Assembly (NCBI GenBank): GCA_028284445.1
Contig: JANQRS010000018.1
Span: 64,001-128,000, forward strand
From: Calditrichia bacterium
GTDB lineage: Bacteria; Calditrichota; Calditrichia; RBG-13-44-9; J075
Direction: 5' to 3'
Length of the DNA stretch: 64,000 nt
A program made the translations under genes and the position numbers. Below the pieces are notes generated by a model that had not been told where the DNA came from, did no database searches, and saw only the letters and a list, made by a program, of their open reading frames with translations. Numbering within the stretch: the first letter of the stretch is position 1; every line of letters begins with the position of its first letter. Of this stretch, positions 63,501-64,000 are shown piece after piece.

Positions 63501-63640
63501 ACGATAACGTTTGCACCAATCAGAGGTTCTCTATCTTCACCAGAGAAAACACGGCCTTTCACCGTCTTACCCTGGGCCAGGGCTTCTCCGGCAAAGAAGA
63601 GAAGCATAGCCAGACTACAGAGTAGAACTTTGATTCTCAT
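60563..63640 (-). CDS. SusC-like TonB-dependent outer-membrane transporter
   Basis: 1025 residues with AGGAGG before ATG 63640 and signal peptide IKVLLCSLAMLLFFAGEALAQ. A carboxypeptidase-regulatory-like domain follows (KTVKGRVFSGEDREPLIGAN), then the plug (VIGYGTQQAKDLTNAVATLDE, RIRGGTSISAGNGPMIVIDG). The beta-barrel runs to the end, with the motif SINILKDASAAAIYGARGGNG. Together with SusD it imports oligosaccharides across the outer membrane, energised by TonB. It heads the alpha-glucoside operon. The 5' region (63641-63930) has no obvious operator or regulator gene. A TonB/AgmX-like protein is at 29024-29968. Confidence 0.94.
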   Translation of the reverse strand: MRIKVLLCSLAMLLFFAGEALAQGKTVKGRVFSGEDREPLIGANVIVKGTEKGAATDIDGVYVLEDVNEGDVLVVVYIGYQGQETTVGSDDVVDFRLIPVAISGDEEVVIGYGTQQAKDLTNAVATLDEHAFNKGVTTDFQQLLQSRVPGVTVSASSGDLGAEPLIRIRGGTSISAGNGPMIVIDGVPVDNAAATPNFDETSDDTGGDAGTDSPSGGTRENPLSSLNPNDIESINILKDASAAAIYGARGGNGVILITTKSGSGGAPSLTYDVYTSTSTQSKTYDLLSASEYRDYAGSAPVTAYLNANGLSLGNLDDSDTDWQDEVNRAAFGQSHNLSFSSGGDRTSYLLSVNYLDEEGIIVGSDRQRITGRLNVKHKVLDDKLTFNLRFNPSFIKRNNTPYRQAGGFRGGLFTNVLKYNPTLPALNADGSFYEFPGSPDIRNPVAMVELIEDQSENLRIFANLTADYQITPSLSGKINLGMDRSDAERAIYQPNSLPYAASFGGRADLRTTDRQNVLLETTFNYNANISDNQKLEAWAGYSFQEFENIFRGSAAQGFVTDAWSFDNLSGGSDFSVRPFSFATENRLISFLGRAVYSISDKYLLNAAVRREGSSRFGSESQWGVFPSLSAGWRLSEESFLNSSSLIDDLKLRVSYGITGNQDIGDYLAFNLLGPGANAVIGDQILTGVSATQVANPDLQWEETSQVNVGVDFALKGNRISGSVDLYQKNTDNLLLGIPIPQPSVVETRITNIGEVENRGIEFSLNTINISNAKFFWRSNFNIAANRNEVLTMRSDEDFIIHGRLSGAGLSSVDAQIIKPGLALGTFIGPRFLGYDANGKEILSTDPSRPESSQGILGDGRFILGDAQPDFTYGFSSTMVYGNFDLRFFFQGVQGIELLNNTRLEYQRPSNILNGLNMFAETVDDVNAGLGVNEVVAYSDRFIEDASYLRLQNMTLGYTFDSAFFRNLRVYLSADNLFVLTGYKGLDPEVNTFAIRNADEPPTLGIDYTNYPRARTFTIGLNLGLR

Positions 63641-63932
63641 AAACTCCTCCTGTTAGGTTTGGGGTTTTATCATGATTTATAAAGCAAACCTGCGTGACTC
63701 TAAAGCTTATCACTAAATGAAGCGCTTAAAGAAACCCGCAAATGCGGGGGAAAAAGCCGCGACCAAGCTTTGTTTATTCACAAAACAAACTACTCGAAAG
63801 GCAATAAAAAATTAGCCGTTCCGGAGTACGGCCTATACTAAAGGGATGGAGGTGAGGGAAATGTCATGTAGGAAATTGGAAAAAGTGTAATTTTTTTGAG
63901 GGGGGGAGTCTTGCGGCGATGTGAAATGCGAC
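63641..63932. other. upstream region of the SusC gene, nothing recognised
   Basis: This AT-richer spacer should hold the promoter of the whole minus-strand locus. I see the strong Shine-Dalgarno (AGGAGG) just before the SusC start, a run of G/A-rich sequence near 63880-63910, and no clear operator, riboswitch or regulator gene. A CCCGGG-type palindrome follows at 63933. Confidence 0.35.
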
Positions 63933-63975
63933 AATCCCCCCTCTATCTCCCCCGGGGGGAGATAGAGGGGGGATT
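63933..63975. repeat. GC-rich palindrome, CCCGGG type
   Basis: AATCCCCCCTCTATCTCCCC pairs with GGGGAGATAGAGGGGGGATT with one extra G at the centre. It is upstream of the SusC promoter, so unlike the others in the locus it lies before the first gene and not between two co-transcribed genes. Confidence 0.85.
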
Positions 63976-64000
63976 TCCTTCTATGCCTTGCTACAAATCA

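Noticed and set aside
28043-63975. GC-rich palindromes read as intrinsic terminators only
   Set aside because: They lack U-tracts, occur before the SusC promoter as well as after genes, and are too similar in sequence; a dispersed repeat family fits better, although they may still form hairpins in RNA.

Overview
The window looks like a chromosomal piece from a Gram-negative bacterium of the FCB superphylum, outside the classical Bacteroidetes (Calditrichota / KSB1 / Marinimicrobia-like). The evidence is a SusC/SusD pair, three large FG-GAP/ASPIC (CRTAC1-type) proteins, and a secreted lipase ending in the YPNPFNP type IX secretion sorting tail typical of those lineages. This placement is inferred from gene content and not from a marker tree. 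I see no rRNA, tRNA, CRISPR array, prophage or intact insertion sequence.

Layout. (1) 1-13 kb is accessory and gene-poor, on both strands: a truncated unknown protein, an internally duplicated secreted protein, a divergent SGNH-hydrolase / trypsin-like-protease pair, an alpha/beta hydrolase, a lipase-like secreted protein and a gluzincin metallopeptidase. Its spacers hold gene debris: two decayed pieces of comM (the intact gene is at 26-28 kb) and three copies of a short unidentified coding-like remnant. (2) 13-15 kb: a Na/Pi cotransporter and a PhoU-like partner, then a fossil joining beta-propeller-like and SpoIIE/PP2C-phosphatase-like sequence. (3) 15-26 kb, minus strand: a four-gene envelope operon (90-aa protein, LolA-like protein, beta-barrel, MMPL/RND exporter), a FIST-sensor / histidine-kinase operon, and a MalT-type LuxR regulator. 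The two operons share a nearly identical palindromic promoter element at almost the same distance from their first start codon, so they probably form one small regulon. (4) 26-35.6 kb is housekeeping: comM, a TIM-barrel protein, a TonB/AgmX-like protein, a dicarboxylate/amino-acid symporter, threonine synthase, a UbiA prenyltransferase, Maf, and an ArsR/SRPBCC pair with a likely operator.

(5) 35.6-64 kb is one long minus-strand alpha-glucoside locus. In transcription order it has SusC, SusD, a CRTAC1 protein, a lipoprotein alpha-amylase (GH13), an alpha-glucosidase (GH13), a GH4 glycosidase, a secreted 829-aa (alpha/alpha)6-type glycosidase candidate, a Na+/solute symporter, a GH37 trehalase, a second symporter, a TPR/ASPIC lipoprotein and a second CRTAC1 lipoprotein. 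The likely flow is capture and outer-membrane import by SusCD, periplasmic or surface trimming, symport across the inner membrane, and cytoplasmic hydrolysis to glucose. The trehalase carries fungal neutral-trehalase signatures, including an EF-hand-like calcium loop.

Many spacers from 28 kb on carry GC-rich palindromes of related types (core TTCGAA, core CCCGGG, and a decayed relative). They lie between genes, several inside the glycoside locus, and look like a REP/MITE-type family that may also act as transcript hairpins.
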